Shown piece by piece: positions 47,487-57,440 of a DNA stretch of 64,000 nucleotides. The stretch's first letter is position 1. Each line of letters begins with the position of its first letter. The notes beneath the pieces were generated by a model that saw only the letters and a list, made by a program, of their open reading frames with translations, was not told the DNA's origin and did not search any database. Origin of the DNA: Clostridia bacterium. Its GTDB lineage: Bacteria > Bacillota > Clostridia > Oscillospirales > Acutalibacteraceae. A program made the position numbers and the translations under genes. The stretch spans positions 1-64,000 of the forward strand of contig JAFRPB010000163.1 of assembly GCA_017429345.1 (NCBI GenBank), written 5' to 3'.

Positions 47487-50400
47487 ATGCCCGGAAAAGA
47501 ATACAATATGAATTTCGTGCTGAACGCTCTGCTCGGCTCCGGATTCGGCTCGACATTCAGCACGGCACAGCGCACGATGTCCGAAACGCAGGGCAAGATC
47601 CGAGAGCTCATGCAGCAGCAGGCGGACATCTCTTCTTATCAGAAACAGCAGGCTGCGGTCGAAAAAACCGCCGCAAAGCTCGATCTGCTGCAGCAGCAAT
47701 ACGACAATATCCAGCGCGAAATGAGCGAGACGGAGCAGTATTCGTCTGCGCTCGACAACGCCGGGCTGCGGACGAAACAGCAGATCGAGGACACGACTCA
47801 GAAGCTCGAGCAGCAGACGCAGAAGCTCGACGCCATGGAACAGGAGCTGCGTGAGGCCGGTATCGACACCGAGCATTTGGCCGAGGAAGACCAGAAGCTC
47901 AAACAAGAGGTCGACAAGCTCGGGGACGAGCTGAAAGACGCAGGCGATAAAGCTGACGGTTTCGGACAGACCGGCGCGGAGGCTTTTTCTGTTGTCGGCG
48001 ACGCTCTTATTTCCGCCGGTATATGGGAAGGTCTCAAGAAGATCGCAGAAGCATATAAAGAATGCATCGATCTCGCCGGTGAATTTGAGTCTACCATGTC
48101 GGCTGTCGAAGCGCTTTCCGGCGCGTCTGCCGATGAGATGGAAAATCTCGGTGGGCTTGCAAAAGAGCTCGGCGCGACGACGAAATACACCGCCGTCGAA
48201 GCCGCCGAAGCTATGACCTATATGGGTATGGCAGGCTGGGACGCAACGCAGATGATCGACGGTATGGACAGTGTTCTGCAGCTCGCAGCGGCTTCCGGAG
48301 AAGATCTCGCGATCACGTCGGATATTGTCACGGATAACCTGACCGCGTTCGGTCTGACGGCGAAAGACACCGCGCATTTCTCCGACGTGCTTGCAGCTGC
48401 TGCGACGAACTCGAACACGTCCGTCTCGATCATGGGCGAGACGTTCAAAAAAGCCGGTCCTGTCGCTGGCGCACTCGGCTACTCGATCGACGATGTAGCC
48501 GTTTCCGTCGGGCTTATGGCGAATGCGGGCGTAAAGGGCAGCCGTGCGGGCACCGCGCTGAGCAACACCTTCACCGGTCTGCTCGGCGGCGTCACATTGA
48601 CCGGGCAGGCGCTCGGAGAAGTGGAATTCTCCGCGCTGAAAGCCGACGGAACGATGATGGACTTCCGCGAAACGGTCGAAGCTCTGAGGGAGAAATTCTC
48701 GCAGATGACCGAGGCGGAAAAGACGCTCAACGCGCAGAACATCGCGGGTAGACAGGGATATGCCGGTCTGCTCGCGATCATCAACGCGACCGACGCCGAC
48801 TATCAGAAACTGACAAACAGCATCGAAAACTGCGCAGGGAGCGCAAAGCGCATGGCGGAGATCCGCATGGACAACTACGCCGGTCAGGTCACGCTGCTCA
48901 ACTCCGCGACCGACGCCCTGAAAACGACGCTCGGAGAGGCGTTCCAGGACGAGCTGACGAAGATCGTCAAGCTCACGACCGAGATCGTCTCCGGCGTGCA
49001 GAGCTTCCTTGACAAGCATCCGGGCGTGACGCGCGGCATTATCGCCTTTACCGCGACGTTCGGCGCGTTTCTTGCGATATATAAAACATATCAGACCTAT
49101 CAGAAGATCTCCGCAGCTCTTGAGCCGATTCTGATTGCGCTGAAAAAGAAAGAGACCGAGGAAACGCTCAAGTCAAACGCAGCGCACCTCGCAAATCCGT
49201 ATATCCTTGTGGCGGCGGGTATCGCCGCCGTGACCGCCGGACTGATCGCGCTCATCAGCGCGCAGGAAGACGAATATGAGGAGATACGGCAGCTCTCCGT
49301 ATCTTCACGCGAACAGTACGACGAACTCCAGCAGCTGAACGCTGAATATGAAGAAGCGTGTTCCGTGTACGGTGAGACCTCATCGCAGGCGCAATATCTG
49401 CAGATGCAGATCGACGATCTATCCGCTGAATATGAAGCCGGTAAACAGACGCTTGAAGAATACCGTGCCGAAACGGAAGAGGTCGCCGGCGCGATCACGC
49501 AGAGCGCCGAACAGTACAAAAACAACATTGAAAACATCAATAAGAACGAAGAAGGCGCGCTCGCACTGACGTCGCGACTGCTCGAGCTTGCAAGCGCAAC
49601 GTCGCTGACAAGCGCGGAGCAGGCCGAATTCGACGCAATCCTCGCATCGCTCGGTGAGCGGTATCCCGACCTTGCCGATAAGCTCGAAGGCCTTAAAAAA
49701 GGGCTTGTTGATATCAAGGATATCGACGCTTTTATCGAGCAGGCAGCCGAAACGCAGCGGTACGAGGCGACCGTTTCGAGTCTTATTGACACGAAGGCGA
49801 ACCTGCAGAAGGCAGACGAAGACTATAACACCGCGCTCGAAGAGCAGAGAGTCGCACAGGAACGGCTGAACGCTGCGCAGGACGCATACGGGAAACAAGT
49901 CGATAACGCGCATGGACTTCTCGCCTTGTTTGCGGTCAGCCAATCGGATGCAAAAAAAGAACTCGACGCCGCGCAAGAGGCGTATGACTCCGCATCCGAA
50001 CGTGTTACCAAATATTCCGACGCCTTAGATGCCGCGTCAGAAGCGTGGGGCTTGTCGGAGCAGACGATCAACGCATGGCGCGAGGCAACCTACGGCGCAG
50101 ACGAGGCGACGCAGGGCGTCAATATCCGGATTTCCGAAACGCAGGAAAAGGTACTTGAGCTTGCCGAAGCATATAACGAGTGCTATGAGGCGGCATACAG
50201 CAGCGTATCCGGGCAATACGAGATTTGGGACGAAGCTGCGGAAGTATCTGAGGTTTCCGCTTCTACGATAACGCAAAACCTCGAGAACCAGGCGCAATAT
50301 TGGGCGAATTACAATGCGAACCTGCAGAACCTTCAGGCGCGTACAGGTGAGATCGAGGGCTTGAGCGACGTCATAGCTACGTTCGCCGACGGCTCGGAAG

Positions 50401-51236
50401 AGTCCGTGAATGCGATCGCGGGCATGGCAAGCGCCAGCGACGAAGATCTGAAAACGATGGTCGCGAGTTGGAAAAGCGTACAGGATCAGCAAAAAGAGGT
50501 TTCAAACAGCATTGCCGATCTTGTGACCGACTTCTCCAATAAGATGGACGAGCTCGGTCAAAACCTCGCTGAGGATATTGACAATATGAACCTCAGCACA
50601 GAGGCAAGTTCTGCCGCTGCGGCAACTCTTGACGCATATCTTTCCGTCGTGGAAGCAAAGGGCGCGGCGATTACAGCTGCTTATCAGCGCATTGCGGATC
50701 AGGCGAAAGCGGCGATGAACATCACGCTGTCGACGCCCACCGTCCCCGGACACGCCGCCGGTACCGACAGCGCGGAACATGGCTATGCGGTCGTCGGTGA
50801 AAACGGCCCTGAGCTCGTATTCTTCAACGGCGGCGAACAGGTCGCGAATGCCCGTGAAACCGCCGCCATTATGCGCGAATACGATATGATAACCGCGATC
50901 TCGCCTGTTGCGACGGAAGCTTTGCAGGCGGTAAGCCCGCTGCGCGGCGAACAGGTCGCGAATGCCAGTGAGACCGCCGCTACTATGCGCGAATACGATA
51001 TGATAACCGCGATCTCGCTTGTTGCGACGGAAGCTTTGCAGGCAGTGAGCCCGCTGCGCGCCGAACCTCGCAGCTATTCCAATTCGATCTCCGTTCCCGT
51101 TACGATCACGGTCAACGGAAACGCAAACGCCGAGACGGTCGCGGCCCTACAGGATACCGGCGAAGATTTCGCCGCGCGCGTCCTTGCCGTGATCGAAGAC
51201 GCGGGCGCCGATATGTCGAGGAGGGCATATATCTGA
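47487..51236 (+). CDS. Tape measure protein
   Basis: This 1249-aa protein has a long N-terminal coiled coil (residues 20-160), a TP901-type core (GATTKYTAVEAAEAMTYMGM, GSRAGTALSNTFTGLLGG), hydrophobic segments near 510-535 and 570-590, then further coiled coils. It sets tail length and is ejected with DNA. The C-terminal part contains a 38-residue tandem duplication encoded at 50832-51059. Confidence 0.92.
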   Translation: MPGKEYNMNFVLNALLGSGFGSTFSTAQRTMSETQGKIRELMQQQADISSYQKQQAAVEKTAAKLDLLQQQYDNIQREMSETEQYSSALDNAGLRTKQQIEDTTQKLEQQTQKLDAMEQELREAGIDTEHLAEEDQKLKQEVDKLGDELKDAGDKADGFGQTGAEAFSVVGDALISAGIWEGLKKIAEAYKECIDLAGEFESTMSAVEALSGASADEMENLGGLAKELGATTKYTAVEAAEAMTYMGMAGWDATQMIDGMDSVLQLAAASGEDLAITSDIVTDNLTAFGLTAKDTAHFSDVLAAAATNSNTSVSIMGETFKKAGPVAGALGYSIDDVAVSVGLMANAGVKGSRAGTALSNTFTGLLGGVTLTGQALGEVEFSALKADGTMMDFRETVEALREKFSQMTEAEKTLNAQNIAGRQGYAGLLAIINATDADYQKLTNSIENCAGSAKRMAEIRMDNYAGQVTLLNSATDALKTTLGEAFQDELTKIVKLTTEIVSGVQSFLDKHPGVTRGIIAFTATFGAFLAIYKTYQTYQKISAALEPILIALKKKETEETLKSNAAHLANPYILVAAGIAAVTAGLIALISAQEDEYEEIRQLSVSSREQYDELQQLNAEYEEACSVYGETSSQAQYLQMQIDDLSAEYEAGKQTLEEYRAETEEVAGAITQSAEQYKNNIENINKNEEGALALTSRLLELASATSLTSAEQAEFDAILASLGERYPDLADKLEGLKKGLVDIKDIDAFIEQAAETQRYEATVSSLIDTKANLQKADEDYNTALEEQRVAQERLNAAQDAYGKQVDNAHGLLALFAVSQSDAKKELDAAQEAYDSASERVTKYSDALDAASEAWGLSEQTINAWREATYGADEATQGVNIRISETQEKVLELAEAYNECYEAAYSSVSGQYEIWDEAAEVSEVSASTITQNLENQAQYWANYNANLQNLQARTGEIEGLSDVIATFADGSEESVNAIAGMASASDEDLKTMVASWKSVQDQQKEVSNSIADLVTDFSNKMDELGQNLAEDIDNMNLSTEASSAAAATLDAYLSVVEAKGAAITAAYQRIADQAKAAMNITLSTPTVPGHAAGTDSAEHGYAVVGENGPELVFFNGGEQVANARETAAIMREYDMITAISPVATEALQAVSPLRGEQVANASETAATMREYDMITAISLVATEALQAVSPLRAEPRSYSNSISVPVTITVNGNANAETVAALQDTGEDFAARVLAVIEDAGADMSRRAYI
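50832..51059 (+). repeat. 114-bp tandem duplication in tape measure gene
   Basis: Two adjacent 114-bp units (50832-50945 and 50946-51059) differ at only a few positions. Each encodes GEQVANA-x-ETAA-x-MREYD followed by MITAIS-x-VATEALQAVSPLR. The length keeps the frame. The high identity suggests a recent duplication. Confidence 0.88.
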
Positions 51237-51448
51237 TGAAGACCTACACGACCGTACAGGGCGATATGTGGGATAAGATCGCCGCTGATCAACTCGGCAG
51301 TGAAATATACGTCGACCGGCTGATGACTGCGAACCCGGAACACATTGACACATATGTTTTTTCGTCGGGAATCGAATTGACGATTCCCGATATAGATGCG
51401 ACGGGCGACGTCTCCGCGCTGCCGCCGTGGAAGCAGGTGAGCGGATGA
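51236..51448 (+). CDS. Tail protein X (LysM-like)
   Basis: This 70-aa protein, KTYTTVQGDMWDKIAADQLG followed by NPEHIDTYVFSSGIELTIP, is the small LysM-like gpX fold that links tail hub and baseplate in P2-like myophages. Its start overlaps the tape measure stop by one base. Confidence 0.85.
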   Translation: MKTYTTVQGDMWDKIAADQLGSEIYVDRLMTANPEHIDTYVFSSGIELTIPDIDATGDVSALPPWKQVSG

Positions 51449-52992
51449 TCGACAAAGATCTCGCTCGCCGGACAGCGTTCAATGTGACGATCGCTGGGAT
51501 TGATATCACGCCGGAGCTGCAGCCGTATTTCCTTGATATGACCTATTCTGATAACGAATCCGACGAAACTGACGACCTGCAGATCCGCGTACAGGACCGG
51601 GACGGGATATGGCGCGAGAAGTGGCTCAACACCGCAATACACGCAGCGGCGGGGATCGAAGTCGATCCGACGACCGATGTCGGAAAATACAAGGTCGTCG
51701 CAAAAAACGGCGTCAATATCCGCGTTGCTCCGAATCTTTCAAGCATGATCGTTGGCGAATATCCCTACGGGACGACCGTCAATGTGGAAAAGATCTCCGA
51801 TGGCTGGGGACGTGTCACCTTCTCCCGCGAAAAAAGGTACATTCAGACCGCCTATCTGCAAATGGTCGAAGCATCAGAGCAGACCGCGGGGAATACCGGC
51901 GGCACGTCCTCCGCAAAAGCCGATTGGAAGATCGGCGATAAAGTCACCGTCAGCGGCGCTCCGCAATATTCGTCTTACGGAGAGGGTACACCCGGCAGAG
52001 CCGTGACAAATTACCAGGGGACGATCACGCACATCAACTCAAAGAGCGGCGTTCCGTACCCGATCAGCGTCGGTTCTCTCGGCTGGTTTGCGCTGGATCA
52101 GGTAAGGGCCGACGCGCCGAAAGCAGCCGCTCCGCCGAAAGAGGGCCGAGCTTCGACCGGTTTGAAGGTACAGGCGCAGATCTTCCGACAGAACTTCAAC
52201 GGCGACGGCAAAGAAGATAAGCTCGACTGCGGGCAGTTTGAGCTTGACAGCGTTACCGCCTCGGGGCCGCCTGCGGTTGTGACGCTGAAATGCACGTCAC
52301 TCCCGTTCGGCACGGCCGTCCGGCAGACGCAGAAGTCCCGCTCATGGGAAAACTATAATCTCAAGGGCGTTGCAGAGCAGATCGCGAATCAAAACGGTAT
52401 GACCTGTATGTTTAATTCGCAGAAGAACCCGACGTATAAGCGTATGGAACAGACGATGCAGAGCGATATCGCGTTTCTGAAAAAGCTCTGTAACGACGCC
52501 GGATGCTGTTTGAAGGCGACGAATAACATCATCGTCGTATATGATAAGTCGGAATATGAAAAGAACCCCGTCATATACACGATCACTCCCGGGTGCGGAT
52601 ATACAAAGTACAGCCTGAAAACCGGGAAAAATAAAACATACGACAGCTGCATGGTGCGCTATGTGACGCCCTCCGGGACGATGTACAGCGGCACCGCGTA
52701 TGTGGACGGATACAAAGACGACAACGAAAAGAATCAACGCCTGACGGTATCGCAGCGCGTATCAAGCGACGCAGAGGCTCAGACGCTCGCGAAGAATCTT
52801 TTGAAGCTAAATAACCAATATGAAATGACCGCATCGTTTACGTTCCCGGGAAATCCGAAATTTGTCGCATGCTGCACAATCCAGCTGAAAGGCTACGGCG
52901 CGTTCGACGGCAAATACGTGATATGCAAGGCAAAGCACAGCGTGAGCACATCAGGATACACGACGCAGATCGATCTGCGAAAGGTGGGATAA
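51445..52992 (+). CDS. Baseplate hub protein (gpD-like) with SH3-type insertions
   Basis: This 515-aa protein starts at the ATG at 51445. The N-terminal FNVTIAGIDITPELQPYFLD and the region after residue 240 match P2 late control protein D. Between them (about 72-220) are inserted a bacterial SH3 domain (GVNIRVAPNLSSMIVGEYPY, then GWGRVTFS) and a second SH3-like module (WKIGDKVTVSGAPQYSSYGE). SH3b modules bind peptidoglycan, so the hub may grip the cell wall. Confidence 0.82.
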   Translation: MIDKDLARRTAFNVTIAGIDITPELQPYFLDMTYSDNESDETDDLQIRVQDRDGIWREKWLNTAIHAAAGIEVDPTTDVGKYKVVAKNGVNIRVAPNLSSMIVGEYPYGTTVNVEKISDGWGRVTFSREKRYIQTAYLQMVEASEQTAGNTGGTSSAKADWKIGDKVTVSGAPQYSSYGEGTPGRAVTNYQGTITHINSKSGVPYPISVGSLGWFALDQVRADAPKAAAPPKEGRASTGLKVQAQIFRQNFNGDGKEDKLDCGQFELDSVTASGPPAVVTLKCTSLPFGTAVRQTQKSRSWENYNLKGVAEQIANQNGMTCMFNSQKNPTYKRMEQTMQSDIAFLKKLCNDAGCCLKATNNIIVVYDKSEYEKNPVIYTITPGCGYTKYSLKTGKNKTYDSCMVRYVTPSGTMYSGTAYVDGYKDDNEKNQRLTVSQRVSSDAEAQTLAKNLLKLNNQYEMTASFTFPGNPKFVACCTIQLKGYGAFDGKYVICKAKHSVSTSGYTTQIDLRKVG

Positions 52993-52993
52993 C

Positions 52994-53221
52994 ATGGATC
53001 TGTGTATAGGCAAAGTCGTATCGATCGAAGGCCGCAAGGTCCGTGTATATTATCCGGATACCGACACGGTTTCCGATTGGCTGACAGTGGTTCAGATGCC
53101 GCCAAGCGTGAGCGGAGAGGGAATCTCCGTTGCGTCGTGGATGCCGAACGTAAACTCTTTTGTTCTCTGCGCGTTCTTGCCGGGCTTCAATGCGGACGGA
53201 TTCGTGATAGGGGGATTGTAA
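52994..53221 (+). CDS. Baseplate assembly protein V-like, short OB-fold
   Basis: This 75-aa protein, IGKVVSIEGRKVRVYYPDTD then VASWMPNVNSFVLCAFLPGF, follows the OB-fold start of gpV spike proteins. It lacks the C-terminal spike helix, so it may be only the hub adaptor. Confidence 0.7.
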   Translation: MDLCIGKVVSIEGRKVRVYYPDTDTVSDWLTVVQMPPSVSGEGISVASWMPNVNSFVLCAFLPGFNADGFVIGGL

Positions 53222-53625
53222 TGGTAGTCGGCGGACTTGGAGATATCACTTTTGAGGTCTCCGAAGAAACAGTCAAAACGCTTCAGAACTTCCAGCGCTC
53301 CGGATCGGCAAGGGTGCAGACGCACGCGCGGCACATGCAGACGGGGCTTGTGGAATTTACGGGCAAAGATCCCGGTAAGATCGCGTTTGATATGCGCATC
53401 TCAAAGCTGCTCGGTGAAGATCCCTATTGGATGATGCGGCGACTTGATATCTATATGACAGAAGGCCGCGCAATGGTCTTTTCGCTCGGTAAGCGCGTTT
53501 ACGGTGAAAAGTGGCTCATACAAAGCTACACCGTCAAGGGCGAAAACTACGCTGTAAACGGGCATCTGATCGACGCGACGATCTCACTGTCTTTGATCGA
53601 ATACGACGAAAGGATGATAACATGA
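53221..53625 (+). CDS. Tail protein U-like
   Basis: This 134-aa protein starts in the TAATG overlap. GDITFEVSEETVKTLQNFQR and ARHMQTGLVEFTGKDPGKIA then FSLGKRVYGEKWLIQSYTVK are typical of P2 gpU-type proteins. Confidence 0.75.
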   Translation: MVVGGLGDITFEVSEETVKTLQNFQRSGSARVQTHARHMQTGLVEFTGKDPGKIAFDMRISKLLGEDPYWMMRRLDIYMTEGRAMVFSLGKRVYGEKWLIQSYTVKGENYAVNGHLIDATISLSLIEYDERMIT

Positions 53626-53927
53626 CCTGTATCGTAAGAAGCGACGATCGGCGCCCGCTGGTGCTTATGGAGCAGGACGAGCAGGCCGCGATCCTGCAAA
53701 ACGTCGCCGCTCTGCTCGGCACAAAAAAAGGCACCGTACCGATGTACCGGGATTTCGGCCTGCCGATGGAATATATCGGCAAGCCGATGACGATCGCGGA
53801 AACGCTGCTGCTGAACGAGGTCACCGAGGCGGTGCGCAAATTCGAACCAAGGGCGACAGTAAACGAATGTTCGCTCAAAATCAATGACGACAATCAATAT
53901 GTCGCAGAACTGGAGGTTGAGATATGA
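53622..53927 (+). CDS. Baseplate wedge gpW/gp25-like protein
   Basis: In this 101-aa protein, ALLGTKKGTVPMYRDFGLPM is the gp25-like core that starts the baseplate wedge, and the protein ends with a beta-rich AELEVEI. The start at 53622 overlaps the preceding stop by four bases. Confidence 0.8.
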   Translation: MTCIVRSDDRRPLVLMEQDEQAAILQNVAALLGTKKGTVPMYRDFGLPMEYIGKPMTIAETLLLNEVTEAVRKFEPRATVNECSLKINDDNQYVAELEVEI

Positions 53928-55291
53928 GCGATTACAGCTTTGTCACCGCCGACGCGGACACGATCGTCACGGAGCTGATAAATGCATATGCGGAGATCGC
54001 AGGCAAGGAACCGGACGCCGCGTCTCCCGACCGTCTGTTTATATCGTGGGTCGCGGATATGCTCGTGCGTACCGCGGTCAAAACGAATTATGCAGGGAAT
54101 CAGAATATCCCGTCACGGGCGCAGGGCGACAACCTCGACGCGCTCGGCGAATGGATCTTCGGCGTAAAACGGACGCCTGCGCAGGCTGCGAAATGCACGG
54201 TGCGCTTCACGATCGGATCGGCGCAGTCTACCGCGATCGCAATCCCTGCCGGAACCCGCGTCACCGACGCGGCGCAGACGCTTTTCTGGGACACGACCGC
54301 CGACGCGGTGATTGCGATCGGCGACACCTACGCCGACGTTATGGTTCAATGCGAAACCGCCGGAACGGTCGGGAACGGATATGCAGCCGGACAGATCAAT
54401 AAGCTCGTCGACGTAGACAATATCCTGTATTTTGCCTCTTGCGCGAATACGACCGAAAGCGACGGCGGCACCGAGATCGAAACCGACAGCGACTACGCAG
54501 CGCGGATGCGCGCGTCGATGGACCGTTATTCAACCGCAGGCGCGCGAGGTGCTTATATCTACCACGCAATGGCCGTATCCGACGAGATCGCAGACGTAAA
54601 GGCTGTAAGACCTGTCGAGGCGAAATCGCGCACATTGACGGTTTACAGCGTCGACAGCAGCATGAAGCTATTGTTTCTCGGAGGGGACGGCATCGACGGT
54701 GATTCCATTAAAATATACGCGAACGGAAACGAAATCAGTTCCGACAACTTTGACGTCGTTGAGACGGACGGTCTGAAGACGATACGCATTATTGCAAGCG
54801 CAATACCGTCGAGCGTTCACGAAGCCGTCGTGCAATTCAATCAGGATTCCGCCGGGCGCGTCGCGCTTTACGCCCTGATGGACGACGGGACGATCGCGAC
54901 TTCAACAATCAAAGACGCGATCCTTGCCGCGTGCAGCGCCGATACGGTCCGGCCGATGACCGACCGCGTGACGGTGGAAGATCCCGCCGTCAGCTCATAC
55001 AACGTCAATATTCAGTATTATATCGACACGAATACGTCAACGTCGCTGACGGAGATCCAGGCGGCTGTCAGCGCCGCAGTCGACGAATACGTCAAATGGC
55101 AAAGCGCAAAGCTCGGTCGGGATATTAACCCGGCTAAGCTGTTCCTGCTGCTGATGCAGACGGGCGTGAAGCGCGTCGTGATATCTGCGCCGACGTTCAC
55201 GGTTTTGTCGGACGGCTCCGACGGTTCCGCTCCGCAGGTCGCGCAGCTTGGGACGAAGACGATCGTCAACGGGGGCTATGAAGATGAGTAA
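53924..55291 (+). CDS. Baseplate J-like protein
   Basis: This 455-aa protein shows the gpJ family features AIPAGTRVTDAAQTLFWDTT and YAARMRASMDRYSTAGARGA with RDINPAKLFLLLMQTGVKRV near the end. It forms the wedge that transmits the contraction signal. Confidence 0.9.
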   Translation: MSDYSFVTADADTIVTELINAYAEIAGKEPDAASPDRLFISWVADMLVRTAVKTNYAGNQNIPSRAQGDNLDALGEWIFGVKRTPAQAAKCTVRFTIGSAQSTAIAIPAGTRVTDAAQTLFWDTTADAVIAIGDTYADVMVQCETAGTVGNGYAAGQINKLVDVDNILYFASCANTTESDGGTEIETDSDYAARMRASMDRYSTAGARGAYIYHAMAVSDEIADVKAVRPVEAKSRTLTVYSVDSSMKLLFLGGDGIDGDSIKIYANGNEISSDNFDVVETDGLKTIRIIASAIPSSVHEAVVQFNQDSAGRVALYALMDDGTIATSTIKDAILAACSADTVRPMTDRVTVEDPAVSSYNVNIQYYIDTNTSTSLTEIQAAVSAAVDEYVKWQSAKLGRDINPAKLFLLLMQTGVKRVVISAPTFTVLSDGSDGSAPQVAQLGTKTIVNGGYEDE

Positions 55292-55853
55292 ACCCGTATC
55301 GAAAACGGATCTGATGAACAGCTTCCCGTATGTGCTCTCGGGCAGCGCCGCGCTGCGGATGCTCGCCGACGTTATCGCCGACGAGCTCCTGACGGCGTAT
55401 GAAGCCGCCGGCGCGGTGTCGATCTATCCGCGCATCGACGAGCTCGACGAAGAGCTGCTCGATATCCTTGCGGTCGATTTTAAAATCGACTGGTGGGACG
55501 TCGAAGCGTCTCTCGATGAGAAGCGCGCGATACTCAAGGAATGCTGGACGATCCACCGGCAGCTCGGCACCGCCGGCGCTGTAAACGCCGCGATCGGCGC
55601 GGTGTACGAATCCGCGCATATCACAGAGTGGTATAACTACGAAGGCGCGCCGTATCACTACAAGATCGATCTCGACCTCGGCGATCAGCTGATGGACGAC
55701 GATAAATTCCGACGCGTGCTTGACCGCGCGAGATGCTACGTCAACCTGCGGTCGGTGATGGACGAGATCGGCATCTCCACGGAGCGAGATACGACCTTTT
55801 ACATCGGCTCGTTTGCCCGCACGGGCGAAAACGTTAAATTTTCTATCAGTTAG
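55284..55853 (+). CDS. Tail protein I-like
   Basis: This 189-aa protein starts at the ATG at 55284 (ATG at 55278 is possible). FKIDWWDVEASLDEKRAILK followed by HRQLGTAGAVNAAIGAVYES is the gpI signature. It links the wedge to the fibre. Confidence 0.85.
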   Translation: MSKPVSKTDLMNSFPYVLSGSAALRMLADVIADELLTAYEAAGAVSIYPRIDELDEELLDILAVDFKIDWWDVEASLDEKRAILKECWTIHRQLGTAGAVNAAIGAVYESAHITEWYNYEGAPYHYKIDLDLGDQLMDDDKFRRVLDRARCYVNLRSVMDEIGISTERDTTFYIGSFARTGENVKFSIS

Positions 55854-55865
55854 GAGTGATTGCAA

Positions 55866-56858
55866 ATGATAGCGAGTACACCGCAGATCACGAACAAGGG
55901 GCGCGAACTGCTGACGCGCGCAGCCGGCGGCGAACAGATCACCTTTACCGGCTTCAAAGCCGGGGACGGTACGGTCCCGTCCGGTACGAGCGTCGCGACC
56001 CTGACCGACATCATCAGCTCGAAGCTGACCTTCGCCGTCTCCGGCATCAACACGCATACCGGCGGCGTGGAGGTCATCGGCACGTTCGACAACTCGGATT
56101 TTGCGACGGAGTTCCGCTTCCGCGAGCTCGGCCTGTTCTGCAAGGGTGAAGACAATACCGTCTGCCTGTTCGCATACTGCAACGACGGTGACAACGCCGG
56201 TATTCTGCGCCCGAGCACGGCGACGGTGCTCTCGGAGCAGCGCGTCGCGATCGATATCGCGGTCGGAAACGCGGAAAACATCACTGCCGTTCTTGACGAC
56301 TCGATGTTGTACGTCACGATGACCGAATTCAATTCACACAAGCATTCCGCCGCAGATATCACGTCGGGGATCCTTCCAAGATCAAGGGGCGGAACGGGTT
56401 GCGACGGAAGCTCCGAAACTCTTTTTTTAGTTGAGGACGGCGAAATTGAAATAAATACAATCATGAGTCAGGGAGCGTTGGCATTTGTGACAACAGGGTC
56501 AGATCCAAGCGGTGGTATAACGGTGACCGGCAGTTCCATTGACTTTGAAGAAGCGGGAATCATCAAAGACGGGAACCGAATCTACGGGAGTATCAATGCG
56601 CGCGTAAAAACCGTATTCAATGATTCGAAATTCGGCAAGATAGTTAACCTGCTTTATGGTACGATGTTTGACGTGCTCATGTTTTGCCAATATAACCCAT
56701 GCGGATCGGCTTTTCGTGCATATGATTCGAGCGGGACTATTCGCCTTGCGCCGATCGTCAGCATGTTGTACCCGACGAAATTTGTCGTCGGGAACAACAG
56801 TCTCGCGGCTGGCGATATGATCGCCGCATATTTTGAATTCGATGTGGTTCCGGAGTGA
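55866..56858 (+). CDS. Tail fibre protein (DUF3751/tail-collar type)
   Basis: This 330-aa protein starts at the ATG at 55866 (AGGAG upstream). The N-terminal part (TPQITNKGRELLTRAAGGEQ then FTGFKAGDGTVPSGTSV) is the conserved fibre attachment domain. SHKHSAADITSGILPRSRGG is a common phage-fibre linker. The distal 150 residues are likely receptor-facing and more AT-rich, suggesting exchange. Confidence 0.83.
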   Translation: MIASTPQITNKGRELLTRAAGGEQITFTGFKAGDGTVPSGTSVATLTDIISSKLTFAVSGINTHTGGVEVIGTFDNSDFATEFRFRELGLFCKGEDNTVCLFAYCNDGDNAGILRPSTATVLSEQRVAIDIAVGNAENITAVLDDSMLYVTMTEFNSHKHSAADITSGILPRSRGGTGCDGSSETLFLVEDGEIEINTIMSQGALAFVTTGSDPSGGITVTGSSIDFEEAGIIKDGNRIYGSINARVKTVFNDSKFGKIVNLLYGTMFDVLMFCQYNPCGSAFRAYDSSGTIRLAPIVSMLYPTKFVVGNNSLAAGDMIAAYFEFDVVPE

Positions 56859-56862
56859 TGTT

Positions 56863-57216
56863 ATGAGAAGCTTTCAGCCCGAACAGATCCTTGCAGGGGA
56901 TGACTGGCCGTTCAAGGCAAGGATGACGTTCAAAGGCGCGGAAACGGAGCTGACGGAGAACGATACCGTCACCGCCGTTATCTCGACGCCGACAGACGAG
57001 ATCGAGCTTGCAGGGACCGTGGTCTCCGGAACGGAAGTGACCTTCCGGCTCACGTCGGAGCAGACCGCGCGGCTCGGCGCAAAAGGGAGCTGCGCGGCGC
57101 TCATGTGTATTCACATCCTTTGGCGTGACGGACTGCATAGTAGCGGTAAAATCAACGGAAAATACGAGTACCCTCTTGAGATAGTGAGGTGTCACGATGG
57201 TAGAGGTTCAGTGTGA
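56863..57216 (+). CDS. Baseplate/fibre-associated protein
   Basis: This 117-aa protein starts at the ATG at 56863. A beta-sandwich-like pattern with DDWPFKARMTFKGAETELTE resembles the N-terminal region of BppU-like upper baseplate proteins. It overlaps the next gene by 20 bp. Confidence 0.55.
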   Translation: MRSFQPEQILAGDDWPFKARMTFKGAETELTENDTVTAVISTPTDEIELAGTVVSGTEVTFRLTSEQTARLGAKGSCAALMCIHILWRDGLHSSGKINGKYEYPLEIVRCHDGRGSV

Positions 57217-57439
57217 GATTGTCACAGAGAGACAGATAGATATTGAGGTGTTTCGCGTCGCACATATTGGTGGGGAACCGTATGATGGTCCTTATGAAGT
57301 CACACCGGAATTTTCGGCGCAGACGCTGCCGACAAAAGGAAAGAGTATGCGGGATGACGTGACGGTGCACGCGATTCCCGTATCACGCACGACAAACCCG
57401 CAGGGCGGGAAAACAGTATATATAGGGGAGGTAAACTGA
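57197..57439 (+). CDS. Small fibre-region protein
   Basis: This 80-aa protein has RGAGG-like sequence upstream. TLPTKGKSMRDDVTVHAIPV resembles units in the neighbouring fibre proteins. Its role is unknown but it lies inside the fibre cluster. Confidence 0.5.
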   Translation: MVEVQCEIVTERQIDIEVFRVAHIGGEPYDGPYEVTPEFSAQTLPTKGKSMRDDVTVHAIPVSRTTNPQGGKTVYIGEVN

Positions 57440-57440
57440 T

